Below are positions 1 through 11,183 of a DNA stretch of 64,000 bases, one piece after another. The stretch lies in contig NW_020194518.1 in NCBI RefSeq assembly GCF_002865645.1, positions 372,001 to 436,000 of the forward strand, read 5' to 3'. The translations under genes were made by a program, and so were the position numbers. The notes beneath the pieces were generated by a model. The model had not been told where the DNA came from. It worked only from the letters and a program-made list of their open reading frames with translations, and made no database searches. The stretch is from Hyaloscypha bicolor E. Taxonomy: Eukaryota; Ascomycota; Leotiomycetes; Helotiales; Hyaloscyphaceae. How positions within the stretch are numbered: the first letter of the stretch is position 1; each line of letters opens with the position of its first letter.

Positions 1-359
1 AACGGGATAACCCGTGGGCGCGTGCCCTCGCTGAAGACTTGGCATTGTATGTGGTTCCAACGGACTAGGGGATGTGTCAATCTCCCGCTCGCTTGCATGA
101 GGGTGGAGGCCCTGCAGCAACGAACTCGCGCCACATTTCTGCGTGCCGCCCGATTTCATTGGTGTAATTGGGGACCATGGTACGCCACCATGTAAAAGTA
201 ACCGAAGTCTTGCGGGCAAATCCATCCAATAAAGCGATGGTGTCTTATCGACTTCTTTGAAGGAAATAGTATTTCTTGAACTGAATTATCTCTCCTTCCT
301 AGGATGGAGCGATCTTTGTTAAGTTCTTACTCTATCATTTTAACCGTTTCCCTGACATC
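1..359. other. Upstream intergenic DNA of normal composition
   Basis: No credible coding frame is seen. The stretch has balanced base composition, unlike most of the window, and ends in pyrimidine-rich sequence (about 286-300) before the ATG at 360, which fits a fungal 5' untranslated region or promoter. A tiny inverted repeat, ACGGG-ataa-CCCGT, lies at the extreme left. Confidence 0.5.
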
Positions 360-1269
360 ATGCCTGATAGCCCACTTTCTATCGTTGCAAGTGTCACCGG
401 CATCCTGACATTTGTCGTCGCTATCATACTCGGCCTCTACGCTCGTGCACAGGCAATGAATACATTGAGAAAAAGCGAAGATGATATTTTAAACGCACTT
501 AGAGAGGCCTTTGAATTCCTCTGTGAAACTGCAATGCTCGAAGACCACGAGATAGCATCACGAAATTTGGGAACAGGCCAGCATGCCATCACAGGAGCGG
601 TTCGTTCGATAATCGTGGAGATGTACTCTTTGGGTTGTCGTACTACACGTACTTTATTAAAGCTGCTGGATCAATCTCGCGTACGACGAATGTCTGAGTG
701 GACTAGGGAGCGGGAGGATATTCTTCGGCACTCTCGCAGAATGGAAGTTCTGCGATTCAAGATGTTTTATTCTCAGATTCTCATGCTGTCGACGTGAGTC
801 AGGTTATCGAATCTCACAGGTCAAATTACTGAAAGAATAAAACAGAAAGATTGATTCGGTTGAGGAGGAACTAAAAGACGGAATTGGGAAATTACTACAC
901 AACCAACAGCCCAGAGTTACTCCTACATCAACGTCACCTCTAGATAACTCGGAGATGATATCGCACCAAAGTATGGAAGTCAATCAGTTCCCTGTGCGTA
1001 CCCTGTTCGATAGTGCCTATAATGCACTATCATCTGAAGAGGTTCAATACTATGAAAAGAGACTACGTCAGTACACTACGAGAGAGTTCGCGGACCTCGA
1101 GGCTAAATCTCCTATAGAATTACCGTCAAAATCAATGTGTCGACTTCGAGAAATTCTCCAGCTCTCTAGTCAAATAGCAGACCAACATAGGAAGTCAAGA
1201 TGGACGTTGGTATTGCGTGATGGAAGAAGAGTAGTAGTGTCGGAACTGCTGACTCGGTGGCTCGGTTAG
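360..1269 (+). CDS. Two-exon hypothetical protein with one N-terminal membrane helix
   Basis: Exon 1 is 360-793 and exon 2 is 846-1269, giving 285 residues. The intron 794-845 (52 nt) starts GTGAGT and ends AACAG, and splicing keeps the frame: the split codon AC+A gives Thr, then the product continues KIDSVEEEL. Residues about 7-28 form a hydrophobic segment after the start MPDSPLSIVASV, a type of beginning common in fungal proteins associated with vegetative-incompatibility-like families. The rest is polar, rich in charged and helical-looking sequence (residues 35-150), with a low-complexity Ser/Thr/Pro stretch around the exon junction. No catalytic motif is recognised. The ATG at 360 is chosen because it directly precedes the membrane segment. 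The gene has normal composition and no internal stop, so it may be functional. Function unknown; the role in membrane anchoring is inference. Confidence 0.72.
794..845 (+). other. Spliceosomal intron of the first gene
   Basis: Donor GTGAGT at 794, acceptor CAG ending at 845, and a possible branch sequence TTACTGA about 20 nt upstream of the acceptor. Without splicing the frame ends at 797. With splicing an uninterrupted frame runs to the stop at 1267-1269. The length is typical of filamentous fungi. Confidence 0.7.
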
Positions 1270-1860
1270 TGTAATGTACAGCGGGCGTACAGTGGGTACA
1301 GGCGGGGGTCCTGTGAACACGTGATAGGGAATATAGTAATATATTACCGTTTTAACGCGACATAGAAGAATGCTTGCGGCCGACTAATGCTTACTTCTTA
1401 CCTGTATAGGTAGGCAGCGTTGCTGACGTCACTGGCCAGTGTGAAGTCTCAAACTTCCTCCCATCCCTCCCCCTGCCCGGAAATGCCTCACGATTGCTGG
1501 GTGCAGAGATATGGGCAGAGTTCAAAGATTGTGGGGTCCGATGCGGCTCCCTGCCGACCCCGGCCCAATTTCTAGGCTATAATTAGAATGATGTAAGGGA
1601 GCTGGATCGGGTACCTGATTTTGGCACCATCCTCTGCCCCCTGTCTCTGCCCCTGTCTTTCCCCCATGTCTTTGCCCCTTGTCTTTGCACCCTGGGCAAG
1701 CTGGCTCCTGTCCCCAGGCAACTGCCTCCAGCTCTCGTCCCAAGAAGCAGAGGGCCCCAAAATCAAAGCAAATTGCACACGGCTTTGCTGATGCCATGTT
1801 CGCTGCTGCAGTTATAATATCACTGCTTTGTTATATAATGTTCTTGAGCCCGAAGTTTTG
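1270..1860. other. Intergenic DNA with a pyrimidine-rich imperfect tandem repeat
   Basis: No gene is supported; the short open frames here are low-complexity and overlap on both strands. About 1628-1692 holds four to five imperfect 13-nt units of the type CCTGTCTTTGCCC, strongly strand-asymmetric (C/T on the plus strand). The sequence changes abruptly to AT-rich, RIP-like DNA at about 1861. Confidence 0.5.
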
Positions 1861-2833
1861 ATAATAATTATTTGTTTTTGTACTAAATGCTAAACAGATA
1901 CTTGGAAGAGATCTTGGGAACTAAATATTCCGGCGCCTTGATTATGAGCAGTCTATGCCATTATATAATTAGTTATACCTTCATTTTGCCAGGTATTAAC
2001 AGAAGCCGAGGATTTTATATTAGGCTTAGTAGCTAGAGTAGAATAATAAGTTAAAGCGCTCGGGAATTATAGCAGTATTAAGGCTTGCGGTATATCCATA
2101 TAGTATACTAGTAAATTCTGACCTCGAGACTAACTTGAGAATATAGATATAATACTAGATATATTTTGGGGAGAATAGTTAATAAACGAATTTAAGTCAG
2201 AGAATTCTATATTACTTGAACCTAATTACTATAATTTACTATCTTTAGTATCTAGGAATTCCCTCTTATAAGCAGGCGGCTATTATATATACTAATTAAT
2301 ATCCTAGTAATAATAGTCTTAGGAGTTAGGAAATCCCCTATAATAATCTTGCGGCAGTTATATAGACTAATTACTATCCTGGAAATAAGAGAATTCTTCT
2401 ATATATCTATTAAATTACTAATTAAGCTTTTAGTAATAATCGGATTTCTTATAATATACTAGTAAATATATATATTTACTATAATCCGTAGTAAAATTAG
2501 ATAGATTTCTGTTCTTAATTTTAATATAGGGAGATTATTACTAATAGCTTTAGGGAATATAGTCTAAATAGATACTTTATACTAACTTTATAATACCTTA
2601 GATAGAAAGTAGCTATTAGTTAGCTTGCCCCTAATTAGATAAAGAACTAACTACTATATTAGCCTAGTAAGAGTTAATAATATTAGTATTAAACTAGAAT
2701 AGTTCCTTTAAGGGCCTATTTCTAAGCTAAAGTAATAAGTTAGAAATAAGTATCTCGAGTACTAGCCTTTATAATAAGAGCTAGTAGTCTAATATTTATA
2801 GAAGAATAGCAGATAGATTACGGACTTACTTCT
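1861..2833. repeat. AT-rich RIP-mutated DNA, origin not recognised
   Basis: TA-rich sequence with stops in all frames. Two related segments, 2255-2311 and 2329-2387, share pattern (GGAATTCCC / GGAAATCCCC, then GCGGC or GCGGCAG, then ACTAATTA), so this may be the remnant of a repeated coding module or repeat unit. Nothing else could be identified. Confidence 0.45.
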
Positions 2834-2912
2834 TTAGATCTGTTTATACCTGTTTATTAATATGAGCGATTTGGGAATCAGGTACTATTAGGGCTAAGCA
2901 AGGGGCCCGATT
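2834..2912. repeat. Left arm of a split inverted repeat
   Basis: Its reverse complement recurs in two pieces, 3294-3308 and 11116-11183, which become contiguous when Gypsy-A (3309-11115) and one copy of its target duplication are removed. The shared core includes GATTTGGGAATC, GGTACTATTAGGGCTAAGC and GGGGCCCGATT. The two arms differ mainly by transitions. This is either a pair of terminal inverted repeats of a small DNA element or a foldback of an older repeat. Confidence 0.7.
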
Positions 2913-3207
2913 TGCTAATAAAAAGGCCTAATTTTAAAATAATATATAACTTTCTAATAAAATACAAAGGCCAAATTTTAATTAAATAAAAAGTATTAAT
3001 ACTTATAAGAAACTTAAATAAGTATTACCTAAATTAAATTCTATTAAAGATAAAAAGATTTATATAATTATATATTTTAAAAAACTATTTTATAATTAAA
3101 ATTATATATAGTTCTAATAAAAGGCTTTAGCTAAAATTACTTAAATAGTATTATTAACTAAATTATTTTTAATAGATCCTACTAATAGAATTTTATTAAT
3201 TTATTAA

Positions 3208-3233
3208 TTTGAAAATATTATAATATTTTCAAA
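3208..3233. repeat. Perfect 26-bp palindrome
   Basis: TTTGAAAATATTA is followed directly by its own reverse complement, with no loop. It lies between the arms of the split inverted repeat. It could be a foldback or element end, or a chance product of AT enrichment. Confidence 0.5.
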
Positions 3234-3293
3234 ATTCGCTCATATTCGACCTCGGATTTATAAACCGGAGCTTGCTTAAGTAGATAATTGAGT

Positions 3294-3308
3294 AATCGGG
3301 CCCCTTAC
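3294..3308. repeat. Right arm of inverted repeat, first piece, with Gypsy-A target duplication
   Basis: Reads AATCGGGCCCCTTAC. It is complementary to the inner end of the left arm and ends in CTTAC (3304-3308), the left copy of the Gypsy-A target-site duplication. The right copy, CTTGC at 11116-11120, differs by one G-to-A change of RIP type. Confidence 0.65.
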
Positions 3309-3606
3309 TATGAGGTGTTTGTTAGTAGGCAATAAGATAATAGAATGAATTAGTATATTATAAAACTATAGTATTAAATTCAGTACAGAACTAATCTCTG
3401 TCCTTCCTATAAGGTCCAGGGAAGCCCTCTCTAAATAGGAGGCCCCGATGGTATATATATAATTAGTAATTTATAAGCCTAATATATATAATATAAATAG
3501 TAGTTAGTTGGGATATTAAAGGGCTACCGAACTCCCTAATTAATACCCGTAATATCCGAGGTTTATTATATATCCTTAAGTTATATATAACCCTATATAT
3601 ATTATA
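3309..3606 (-). repeat. 3' LTR of Gypsy-A
   Basis: 298 bp, collinear with the solo LTR at 46367-46664 in reverse orientation. Nearly all differences are C-to-T or G-to-A. Landmarks shared by all copies include GTACAGAACTAATCTCTG and the TAAATAGGAGGC block. Confidence 0.9.
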
Positions 3607-6600
3607 ACTATATCTCCCTTCTAGGATCTTGTTTCCAAAATCCATTAATCTATTCTAGTAAATATTTAATTAATTATTTATTTAATTAATATAAACTTCT
3701 AGTATCTTGGGAGGTGGTTTTACTAATATAATCTGGATAATAGATATAAAAATTATCTAATTAGATTAGGGCTAAATAAGTAAGAAGAAAAAGTAATTAT
3801 ACCCCAGGTATAGAGGCTAGCTAATAATTATAATTTCATTTGGGATCTGAGTATTCTAATTAGCTCGATCTAAAGTACCAAGGTATTATCCTATAAAACT
3901 AATATTACTTGTCAGATCTCATATTAGAATAATCTAAATAGCTATATAGAAAGTATTTAATAAATATTTATATAAGAAACCTATATAAATATTTCTGAGG
4001 TCCTAGAGATTATTTACAGGCTCCTAGAAGCATATATTAATTAGTTATACTAGTTTCTAATTAGGACTAGTATAAAAACTAGTAATTAATTCAGGTAATT
4101 CTCTATTTCTATAAAAAAACCTCTTTATATTACTATATACTCTCTTCCTTTCTAATAACTATATATATAACTTTTTCTATTATTGCCTTTTAGTCTCTTC
4201 TTTTATTCTTCTCTAAGTCTTCTTTAATTATTTTTAATTAATTCTATAATATCTTTTTCTGGCTTTATTATCCGTTCCTGTAATAATAAGTATAAAGGTA
4301 ATCTTATAGCTTCTTTTTCTATTACTAGTAAATACTTGAAATATTTCAAGTATTTGCTTATTAATTCCTTTATCTTATATACTATAGTACCTAGTAAGAA
4401 GAATTATAACCGTTATAATAAGGGTTCTGAGTTTTATATATTAGTAAGTTCTTTAGCTTTAATATCTATTAAAGCTAATATGATTTTAGATTCCTTACTA
4501 TTTATTAGAGACTTACCGGTTCTGGGAAAATATTATTATAATCTTTAAGAAATTTCTTAAAGTATATCCTAAATAGTATTATACTAATAAGAATAATATT
4601 ATTAATTAGGTTTTTAAAAACTAGAAAAATACTAATAAGCTTCGGAATTCTTCTTTTTGTCTTAATAAGGCAAATAATAATACTATTTGGGTTAGTATCT
4701 TAAAAGTAAGTTTTTTCTAATATATTTAGGTATTTACTAATTCCTTAAAGAAATACTATAATATCTACTTTTAAAATATTAACCTTATTACTAAGCTTAT
4801 TACCGAGATTACTAAGTAGTTTACTATTAGTATTTCAAGTACTAATAATATAATACTTATAGCTATTCAGGACCTGATTTCAGAAATTCGGACCTTTTAT
4901 AAAATATATATAGCTATTATAAGTTCCTTATTTACTTCTTTTAATATCCTTAATACTAATATTATTATAGTATAACTATATTCTATTAAGAAATAAGCGA
5001 ATTCCGAAAAGTATTAGCTAATTCTTTACTAAGTCCTAAATAGGGCCAGTATTTAGTATTCTTATTTTAGAAATTAGGAATTTATAGGAATTAGAGTTTA
5101 TTTATTTAAGATACTTATAGCTAATCTACCTATAATAAATCTTTCTTAATTCTAAACCTTTTTCTAATAATTTAAATATAATTCTTATAAGCCTTAATAA
5201 AATCCTAGAAAACCTTTATAAATAAAAAACCCAGGGAAAAAGTATTTCTATTATTATTCCGGGCCTTTTCTTAGCTATCCAGGTCCTTTTTTTCTTTTAA
5301 ATAGCCTTTTTCTTAATAGTCCAGAATTCTTTTTAATCTTAAGAGATTATTAAGAGATAGTTTCGGATTCTAAACTATAGTTTTAATTATATAATTTTAG
5401 AAGTTCCTTAGAATTTTTAAAATTAGGGAAAGTAAATAACTAGGTATTATAATCTTTAGATTAGGCTTTCTATTTAATTAAATACTATTACTTTTTGCTT
5501 CTATTATCTTATTAGTAATTAATAATAGCTTCTATTTCCTATTCTTATTCTTTATTATTATTTACTAATTCCGGAAGTTCTCTAGAGAAATATAGATATA
5601 GCTTCTAATTCTTTTTTACTATATACTCTTTAAAGAAAGAAATATAGAAAGTTAGATATAAATAATTATATAGACTTAGTAATTCTAACTTATATACTAA
5701 ATTACTAATATATTTAAGAATCCTAAATAGACTTATAAATTTTGGCTTAAGCTTTCCTGCTTTAAATTTAATATTTCTTATTAATAGTATTATTTAGGCT
5801 TTTTTAGAATAGTATTTAGCTAACCGGTACCTATTATAATAGGTTTCCCGGTTATTTTATATATAATACTATAAATCCTTAAGCTTTCTTTATTCTGTTT
5901 TAAGGGTTTCTAGCCTTTTATATATAGCTAGTACCTCTTTTATAATCCTGTTTTCAGGATTCTATAAAAGTTAAAAGTAATATTTATAATATATATAAAA
6001 AGATATATTTTATAAAATCTAATATTTTAAGTTATTATATATAAATTCTATAAAAAATAACTTCTTAAACTAGTTATTCTTTTAGGTATTATAATAATAT
6101 CTCAGATAGTATTCCAGGGCCTAGTTCTATCTTTCTATCTAATTATTTATCTAAAAATAGTAAGCTATATTTAAATACTATTTATATATTAAGTAGAAGT
6201 AGAAAGCAGACTAAAACTAGCTAGTAAATACCGTTTCTCGGTCAGAAATAATTCTATTAGGGAAGCCAAAAATCGAGAAAATATATTTCTATATAATCTT
6301 AGCAAGTTCTAGAAAGTTAATAGTCTTATAATATATAATATACCTTACTATTTTAGAGTACTAGTTAATAACTATAAGAATTATATTAAAATCGGAACCT
6401 TCTACTAGATTTTTATATAGTAGTAGACTTATAATAAAATCTATAGAGATTTTACTTTAGAGTCTTTTAGGCTATAGTAAACTATTAAGTAAACCATATA
6501 GCAAATGCCTCTTTACCTTAACTTTCTAGTAAATATTATATTCTTAATAATAATTACAAATATCTCTTTCTATATTCTCTTAATACCAGGACTTTCTAAA

Positions 6601-9600
6601 GAGCTCGAGAGTCTTCTTTATTCTATAGTATCTAGCTATTAGATTATTATAATAAAGCTTTATAACTTCTTAATATAAAGCGGGATTATTAGATATAATA
6701 ATTCTTGAATAGTACCTAAATAGATCTAAATTATTTTTCCAGATTTCTTTTCCCTTAATATCTTTCTTACTAAGCCTCTATTTTATAATATTCTAATATT
6801 GAGAATTATTTCTCTAAGCTATCTGGATAATATTTAGAAGGGATTTAGATAGAGGGGCTAATACTATAGCTCTTTTAGTAGTTATATATATCTATATACG
6901 GGAAATTAGGTATTTATAATTATCTAATTCAAAAACTTAGGAAACCAAAAAGTTTTTGGTTTTATTAAGTAATACGGTTATAGATATCCTTATTACTTTA
7001 GCTATAATAGTAGAGCCTTTAAGATATCTTCCTATATTTTACTTCTTAACTAATTTTATAGTTAAGGAATTTATAAGATAATCTATCTATTTATCTTATA
7101 ATAAATATTTCTCCTTAACTACTATAAATATAGTAAGTATTAAATAATACCTATTCTAAAAAGGGAACTCTTTAGATATTTATAAGGATCTCTGAATTAT
7201 AATTATAAAAGCTCTTTTTAACTTATTCTAAAAAATCAGAAGCCAAGTTATATTAATAGAACCTTTTTTATAATTAGGTCTTTTACTAGGTCTATTTACT
7301 AGATTTGAGGCACCTTTATAATAAATAATATTAAAATCATATATTATAAGATATATTACCTAATATACTTAATAGCTTTCTAAATACTTTATTTTTATAA
7401 AATATTAGAGGTTATTATAATTTATAATAACCTTAATTATAAATCTAGACCTTTTAAGATAATAGTACTAATACTTAAAGGCTTTAATAATTATAAATAG
7501 CTTTCTATTATAGGTACTATAATTATATTTGGCTCCGGAGAGTTTCCGGGACTAGAATACTACTAGATACTAGTATTTTTTTAGGCTATTACTAGAATTA
7601 ACTTATTATAAAATAGTATTAGTAATTACGAATTTTAATATATTAGTTTTAATACGAATTTTCTTAGAAAAGTTAAAATAGACTAGAACAAGTATTATAG
7701 TAAAAGCTTTTAGCTACTTTATCTATTTATATAAAGAGACCGGATTTCCGGCCCTTTTCTATTTCTTTTAAGAAATCTATTAAGCCTATAATTACCTGAG
7801 AATAATAGTAAATAAATCTATAATAGAAATTAGTAAATCTAAGAAATACTTGGATATTATAAAATAATTCTAGTTCTGGCTATTTAATAATACTATAAAT
7901 CTATTTAGGATTTATATAAATACTTTTTATTCTAATAAGAAAGCCCAAAAATTCGACTTCCTTAATATTAAACTTGTATTTACTAAGTTTATAAAACAGG
8001 TTATTTTTATATAGCCTAATAAGTATCTAGTAAATATAATTATAGTATTTATTCTTATTTCGGGAATAAATAAGAATATTATTTAAATAAATAACTATAA
8101 AATAATCCAGGAGTCTTATAAATATAGTATTAATATATACTTGAAATATGGCTAGTATATTAGCTAGCCTAAAAGATATTATAAGATATTTAAAATAGCT
8201 ATAGTAAGTTCTAAAAGCCGTCTTCTATTTATATTCTTTATAAATTCTTATTTAATAATATATATTCTTAAGATCTAGCTTTATAAAGATCTTGGCTTCT
8301 TAGAGCTAGTTAAGAGTTTTATTAATAAAAGAAAGCAGATACCGATTCTTAATTATAACTTAATTAAGTTTATAATAATTAATATAAAAGTATAGTTCTT
8401 TATCTTTCTTAGAAATAAAAAGAATAGATACCCTTATTAGGCTTTTACTAGGCCTTATCTAATATTTATAAAATATATCCTATAAATATAAATATAATAT
8501 TTCTAGTTAGGTCTCTAATAGATTATATAAAGGCCTATACAGGACCGTATTATCTATATTAATAGAGTATTTAATACTACTAAGATTAGGAAGTTCCAAA
8601 GCTTTATTAGGATTAAAAACCTCTAAAAAGTCTTTATATTTATTATTCCGGAGATAGATAGGCATTTCTAAGGCCCCTTTCCAGAAGGTATTAATTTATT
8701 ATATTAAAAACTCCTGTTTAGTATTACTAGAACTATATAATAAAATAAAGACCTAGTAACTATTATAAATATATAAAGCCTACTATCTAGGATAGTTATA
8801 TTTGCCTTTAGTTAAGAATAAGACTTGAAATACTAGCTCAGGATACTAGTTAAGCTTTTTACTAAATTCTTTTAGTATTAGGATCTTAATATTATTAGGC
8901 TATATAAGTATATATATCTATTATTTCTTAATATAGTCTATATATTATATAAGAATTACTTTATAAAATTCTATATTAAAAACGAGGCTATAAGAGCTAA
9001 TATTCTTATACTTATAAAACCGGAGCTTAAAAGAATATATCTTACTATAATTATCTATAATAAATACTTTAAAATTATAGGCTTAATAGATCTTAAATCT
9101 ATTCTTATAAAAGGTTATAAACTCTTGGTTATACTTAGCTAAGGTAATAAAGCCCTGGCTTTAAGCCTAATTATTATTAAGGAAATTATAGTCTAATCTA
9201 GTATTACTAAGTCTACTATATATCTCTAAGATACCTATTTCTAGCTATATTAATCTTATTTAAATAGTTATATAAAATAATATATCTTTTTTATTATAGC
9301 TAAAATTATTAATATTTAAGATTTGGCCTTTCCTTTTCCTTATTCTTTAGGAGAATCTTCTCTAGAGTACTCTTTTATAGTAATAGTATTAACCTGCTTC
9401 TATAAATACCTTAACTCTTTTATAGTTTTAGCCTTATTAGGGTTTTACTAAGCCTATTTAGTATACTTGAAATACTTTATATTTCCTGAAAAGTATTCTT
9501 TTTATTTATAAGTCTAATAAACTATATCTAAAGTAGAACTAGTACTTTATTAAGGCCTTAAAGAAGCTAAAATACTATTTAAGGGTTTCTTATATAATTT

Positions 9601-10817
9601 TCGGAATTTATTCTTCCTTTTTTAATAGCCTTATAAATCAGAATTTGCTAAGTCAAAGTCTTTAGGGATAGAATTGCCCTTATTAGACTTTTCTGCTTTT
9701 ATTTTCTTTAATTTGAAATAAGTAATATATTCTGCTTTCTGAGCTTTCTTAAGCTATTTGGAAATAGATATTACCTTATTTCCTAAGAAAATAGATATAA
9801 GTATCTAATAAGTCTTATAATTAGATAAAGTAATATTAAGAGTCCGGATCCGGTCTCTCTTAGAATATAGGTTCTGGTTAACTTTAAGACTAATTATTCG
9901 AGTATATAACTCGGTAATTATCTTACTATCTTTCTAATAAAGATCTCGGAATTTCTTAAAAGCATCTTATTAACGGATTTAAGGTACTTAAAATATATTA
10001 GCCAAATAGGCCTTAAATTACTTCTAATAGATCTTATATAATAGTAGGCTTTATTTTATTATAGCCTTCCAAGTATTATAAGATTTGTTCCTAAGGGTAC
10101 TTATAATAGAGTTAACTCTAGAAAAGTATTTATTATAAGTCTAAGGCTAGGTCCTAAAAACCGCCTTCCAGGAAAATATAAATATTCTTTATTTTTTAAG
10201 GAACTTTCTATAATATAAGTCAGGTATCCGGATCTTAAAAAGCTTCTTTTAGTTCAAATATATTTTCAGAATATTATATAATAGCTTCTAATAAATAGTA
10301 TTGAGATTACTTTTAAAGCTTATTATATTAGGAAAGAAGATAGGTTCTAATTCTATTTCAGGAAGTTCCCTAATAGGAATTACTAAGAAAGAGGGAATAA
10401 ACTTATAAATAGAGTTTCTATAAGATATAATAAACCATAAGATATCCCTAAAAGTACCCTTATATTACTCTAACTATAGAATATACTAGTTAATTATATT
10501 TACTAATTCTTGCTTTTATTAGAGCACTTCGACTTTAGTATATAAGCCCTATTTTATAGCTTGGGTAATAGTAATTTGGGTATTAATCTCAGTATCTTAA
10601 TTATTACCGGGATTATTTCCGTTATTATTACTAGCTCTCGAAGGCTCCTGAGGGGCCCTATTAAAAGTATTAGACGAGCCTTTACTATTACCCATATTAG
10701 AATTAATCTGGTTAACTTTCTTTATAGGAATAGCTTTAGTAAGAGATTATATATTTCGCAGATTTCGAGATATAATTACTTATTAAACTACCTTCTTTAA
10801 GGGTAAAGAGATTAGCT
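3607..10817 (-). pseudogene. Gypsy-A gag-pol remnant (RT, integrase)
   Basis: Minus-strand translation shows a reverse-transcriptase core reading VIYLNNILIYSRN around 8041-8095, that is YLDD with both Asp changed to Asn, as RIP of GAT/GAC produces. Further 3', about 6450 down to 6150, is a Ty3/Gypsy integrase core: SIDFI with the first catalytic Asp, then GFPNRIISDRETVFTS with the second Asp, and FNIILIVIN and YSKIVRYI between them. The 5' end (10.1-10.8 kb, minus) has a Ser/Asn/Gly-rich gag-like beginning. Order gag - RT - integrase is that of Ty3/Gypsy. Numerous TAG/TAA stops, mostly at expected Gln positions, make this non-functional. Confidence 0.85.
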
Positions 10818-11115
10818 TATAAGGTATTTATTAGTAAGTAATAAGATAATAAAATAAATTAGTATATTATAAAACCATAGTATTAAATTTAGTATAGAAC
10901 TAATCTCTATTTCTCCTATAAGGTCTAGGGAAGCCCCCTCTAAATAGGAGGCCCTAATAGTATATATATAATTAGTAATTTATAAGCCTAATATATATAA
11001 TATAAATAGTAGTTAGTTAGGATATTAAAGGGCTGCCGAACTCCTTGATTAATACCTGTAATATCCGAGGTTTATTATATGCCCTTAAGTTACGTGCGAC
11101 CCTGTATATATTATA
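10818..11115 (-). repeat. 5' LTR of Gypsy-A
   Basis: 298 bp, same length and alignment as 3309-3606. It starts TATAAGG and ends TTATA, which are RIP-mutated versions of TGTGAGG and TCACA. Directly followed by the target duplication CTTGC (11116-11120). Confidence 0.9.
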
Positions 11116-11183
11116 CTTGCTTAGCCCTAATAGTACCCGATTCCCAAATCGCTTATATTAATAAACGGGTATAAATAGATCTA
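11116..11183. repeat. Right arm of inverted repeat, second piece
   Basis: CTTGCTTAGCCCTAATAGTA and onward is the reverse complement of 2834-2901. It continues the piece at 3294-3308 across the Gypsy-A insertion, which shows that the inverted repeat is older than Gypsy-A. Confidence 0.7.

Larger units (their letters stand above)
3309..11115 (-). mobile_element. Gypsy-A: full-length RIP-mutated Ty3/Gypsy retrotransposon
   Basis: A 7807-bp element with two 298-bp LTRs (3309-3606 and 10818-11115) in direct orientation and target duplication CTTAC/CTTGC. Its ends were TGTGA...TCACA, as seen in the unmutated solo LTR at 46367-46664. Coding sense is on the minus strand: gag-like sequence near 10.1-10.8 kb, reverse transcriptase near 8.1 kb, integrase near 6.1-6.5 kb. 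So the 5' LTR is the right one and the 3' LTR the left one. Next to the 3' LTR the minus strand reads AGAAGGGAGAT, a plausible polypurine tract. All frames are riddled with stops, so the element is dead. Confidence 0.9.

Noticed and set aside
1522..1797. Minus-strand open frame of about 90 codons
   Set aside because: It is antisense to a low-complexity pyrimidine repeat, overlaps another frame and has no domain or splice support.
4336..4548. Short plus-strand frame inside Gypsy-A
   Set aside because: AT-rich chance frame within the mutated internal region; composition of encoded residues (Ile, Tyr, Leu) is that of random AT-rich DNA.
10561..10800. Plus-strand open frame of 79 codons inside Gypsy-A
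   Set aside because: It is the antisense of the gag-like region of Gypsy-A, whose coding sense is minus.
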